Part shown: in pieces, positions 61,501-64,000 of the stretch
Numbering within the stretch: the first letter of the stretch is position 1
Layout of the letters: each line of letters begins with the position of its first letter
NCBI RefSeq assembly: GCF_037975245.1
Contig: NC_092582.1
Location: forward strand, 9,834,001 to 9,898,000
DNA length: 64,000 bases
Reading direction: 5' to 3'
Source of the DNA: Apostichopus japonicus
Lineage: Eukaryota > Echinodermata > Holothuroidea > Aspidochirotida > Stichopodidae
Translations under genes and position numbers: made by a program
The notes under the pieces: model-generated
The model's database searches: none
Told to the model about the DNA's origin: nothing
Seen by the model: only the letters and a program-made list of their open reading frames with translations

Positions 61501-64000
61501 TTACCAATAATTTTGATTTGATCAGCAAATGGGAATGCAAGGCCTGCTAAAATATTCCCTGTTTCCAAAGCGAATATGTCTGCTTTCTGATCTTCATCAC
61601 CAGGATTACTATCAAATCATCCGCCACCCAATGGACTTAGGCACAATCAGGAAACGCTTACAAAACAACTTCTACCACAGTGCAAAAGAATGCATAGCAG
61701 ACTTCAAGCTCTTGTATACTAACTGTTATGTTTATAATAGTCCTGGTGAGGTAAGCATGTCAACATCGTCCTCTATCTTCAATTACTCCAATTTTGTCTT
61801 TTTTAGGATTATCTTGATGTCATCAAACACCCCATGGACTTGGGCAGCATTAAAAAGAGATTGGAAAGCATCTACTACTACTCTGCAAAAGAATGCATTG
61901 CAGACTTCAAGCTCATGTTTACAAACTGTTACACTTACAATAACCCAGGAGAGGTGAGGTTTCAATGTCTGCATGCAAGTTTGTTGTCGTTCCAGTACAA
62001 GATGTCTGCTCTATGTGCTTTGTTTCTTTTTTTTTGTTCATATTATATAATTCCTTTGCTGCTTGTAGATTTAGTTGTTATTGGATACTTTCAACTAATT
62101 TGCTACTAAATCAATCACAATCGTTGTTCTAGGAAATTTAGATCCCATGGAGTTTTTTATGGATCCGATTTATAATTATGGCAATAACACAAGATTTTTA
62201 GCAATTATGCTACATTTGTTTCCAGATTTTTTTTAAATGTTGGTGTTTTGATTTTCATCCTATTTGGCAGTCTTCTTTTGTAACCTGATTTATTTCTCCA
62301 GTTTCTCTATTACGGAGACGTTGGAGAAATCCGTATTTAAACCACCTTCTCATCATAATTAATAGTCTTTACATCGTATGTCTCTGTTTGTTTAGGATGT
62401 CGTCCTGATGGCTCAAGCACTGGAGAAGTTGTTTCTCACTAAGGTTGCTCAGATGCCTCAGGAAGAAGTTGAACTCCCTCCACCATCCAAACCAGGAGAT
62501 GCAGGAGCTAAAAGAGGAAAGAAGGGCAAACGTGTAGCACCACCTAGTGAGTTAACTTCTCATCTATTTGGGAAGGTCCATGTCTATACTCTTTATCTTT
62601 GGTGTGGCTATAGGCATTGATACTAGGTCCCTAATAGAACACACTACCCTTCTAACACGGATGTTTAATAATGTTGAACCTAAACCACATTCGTTTGGGG
62701 CATGTAGATAACCAAGCACATTCATACACAGTAATATGAAGGCAAGAATATGGGACATCAGTGGTTTCGGAGGAAAAAATAAAAGGTTGGCGTGTTTTAG
62801 CGACATTTATTCATGGAACAGATGATGCTTAGGATGTTGCTAGATGTAGAAAGTGCACAATTGTAAGATGTGTAATGTATGATGGTGAAGATAGTTGTTG
62901 GTATGCTTAATAATGCAAAGAAAACTTGAGAAATATTTACTCCAGCCAAGGAGATTTTAAGAAAGCGTTAGAACTTGTATTCCAAATCAGCATTAATTTG
63001 ACATTGAGTCTATACCATAATTCAGTAGAGCTGGTGTCCTTGGTATCTTTCTGCTTGACTTATCCATGATCAGTGATTTTTTGAAGTGACTAATTGTGAC
63101 TATGTTTTGTCCATTTCAGGAACAGTTAGGGCTAATTCTGTTAACCAGACAGAACCTATGATAGAAGATGTGGAGGAGGAAGAGGAGGAGGAAGAGGAGG
63201 AAGAAGAAGAAGAACCTCTCCCTCCTCCTGTGAAGGCTGTTCCTATGGTAGTTGAACCACCCCCACTTGTTACACAAGCTCCACCAACACCTCCAGCAGC
63301 AGTAGCAACACCTTCATTTAATACGCCTCAGCCTGTGTACACATCTCCCCCTGCACCAACTCCAACAAAGGTAAAACTCTTATACTTTGTCAGGCATGTT
63401 AGAGGCACAGAGAGAGATCTATGCTGCCCATCTTTTAGCTTTTTTATTTAATTCTTTGCCCTTTGTTTCAGTGACACTATTAGTTAATCCTAATGTAAAC
63501 CGCAATTCTTGTTATTCATTATACAGTTTTAAAGAGTCCATAGAGACTTCTTTTCATTTAACCTTTTTGGCATGGATACTGTAATTCATGTAGCTTTATC
63601 CTAATCAAAAAAGGTGAGATCAAAAACCATGTTTTAATCCCAGGATCTTTATTCCAATAAGATTGCTGATTCATGCAATGGTAACATAATGGACTTGAAA
63701 TGCCTAAGTGTCTGTGCGCAATTGCGACAGATTCTAACATCTTATGAAAAGAAGAATACTTTCCGTGTTTCGGACAATGAAAGAGGAGACAACTTCGTTG
63801 AGTTGAGCCTTTCATATGAGGCAATGCACAAGACCTTTTATCACTGATCAAATATTGCTATGTTGATAGTTTTAAAAAGGCTGAAATTTGAGTTTTGTCT
63901 TTATTGTATTGTCTTTATTCTTAGCTTTGACTAATTTCTATATTTCATTTTATAGTCCAAAAGAGGGGTCAAGAGGCAGGCAGACACTACAACACCATCA
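55544..64000 (+). CDS. BET-family bromodomain protein (BRD2/3/4, fs(1)h-like), 5' part; runs off right edge
   Basis: Coding exons: 55544-55608, 59832-59964, 61061-61249, then 61604-61750 or 61807-61953, 62396-62546, 63120-63370, 63956 to the edge. Phases agree throughout; with one of the paired exons this is 327 residues. BET proteins bind acetylated histones and recruit transcription elongation factors. Bromodomain 1 starts near [19 protein letters not shown]; the WPF shelf is residues 115-117 and the acetyl-lysine-binding Asn is residue 174, the same spacing (59) as Trp81-Asn140 in human BRD4. [12 protein letters not shown] after the domain matches vertebrate BRD3 closely. The final partial exon [13 protein letters not shown] matches the motif that precedes bromodomain 2. 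The gatekeeper position is Val180 where vertebrate BD1 has Ile. Exon 63120-63370 encodes a run of about 15 Glu followed by Pro-rich sequence. I give no symbol because the family is one-to-four with vertebrates. Confidence 0.95.
56370..56944. mobile_element. TIR element (575 bp), long copy of the family at 6962
   Basis: It starts aggcttcataattgacgcac and ends gtgcgtcaattatgagccc, the same inverted ends as the 111-bp copy. The block acagttgagtgatttgga lies close to the right end in both. The left end contains a small internal duplication (taattgatgcacctt). The extra 460 bp has no coding capacity. It lies in the first intron of the BET gene. Confidence 0.72.
61604..61750 (+). other. BET bromodomain 1 alternative exon, copy 'a'
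   Basis: 147 nt, 49 codons, phase 0 at both ends, between ccag and gtaagc. It begins [15 protein letters not shown] and ends [11 protein letters not shown]. It contains the acetyl-lysine Asn and both ZA-loop tyrosines (positions equal to BRD4 Tyr97 and Tyr98). It joins in frame to the exon at 61061 upstream and, if copy 'b' is skipped, to that at 62396. Confidence 0.9.
61807..61953 (+). other. BET bromodomain 1 alternative exon, copy 'b'
   Basis: 147 nt, 49 codons, phase 0 at both ends, between a strong tttttag acceptor and gtgagg. It begins [15 protein letters not shown] and ends [11 protein letters not shown]. It is identical to copy 'a' at 34 of 49 residues, with no gaps. The second ZA-loop Tyr is Leu here. 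The open frame is intact and substitutions are conservative, so it is not a decayed copy. Confidence 0.9.

Overview
This is eukaryotic genomic DNA: AT-rich, with small exons spread over long introns, GT-AG splice sites, simple repeats and many small transposons. The five genes match animal families. The protein matches, together with the scattered AGGCCTAGGCCT-like words, suggest an invertebrate deuterostome, probably an echinoderm such as a sea cucumber. The species call is inference; the gene calls are not dependent on it.

Layout, left to right. (1) 448-2537, minus strand: the first three coding exons of ODR4, an ER protein involved in receptor trafficking and UFM1 processing; the gene runs off the left edge. 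(2) 7532-21198, plus: a complete eight-exon PPT2, a lysosomal palmitoyl-protein thioesterase (300 aa, catalytic Ser/Asp/His visible). (3) 21199-28550: gene-poor, with a 50-bp minisatellite of higher-order structure, a 55-bp minisatellite, and a tRNA-derived SINE split by a hAT element. (4) 28551-35289, minus: a four-exon gene for a 364-aa acidic protein with an MGCGSS acylation N terminus, not identified. (5) 35290-42686: gene-poor. (6) 42687-51496, minus: a complete twelve-coding-exon WDR5 (360 aa) with the peptide-binding (WIN-site) residues I checked conserved. (7) 55544-64000, plus: the 5' part of a BET bromodomain gene (BRD2/3/4 family), divergently arranged with WDR5 and running off the right edge.

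The most notable observation is in the BET gene. The second half of bromodomain 1 is encoded by two tandem, same-length (147 nt), same-phase exons at 61604-61750 and 61807-61953. They are separated by an intron of only 56 nt. This is the architecture of mutually exclusive exons and would give two BD1 versions with different acetyl-lysine pocket residues.

A second theme is synteny. In human, BRD3 and WDR5 are divergent neighbours at 9q34, while BRD2 and PPT2 both lie in the MHC region of 6p21. A window holding PPT2, WDR5 and a single BET gene resembles a piece of the ancestral region that gave rise to the vertebrate MHC paralogous regions.

Small non-autonomous DNA transposons are frequent. 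Several hAT-type elements have exact ends, and four of them have 8-bp target duplications that are exact or differ by one indel.
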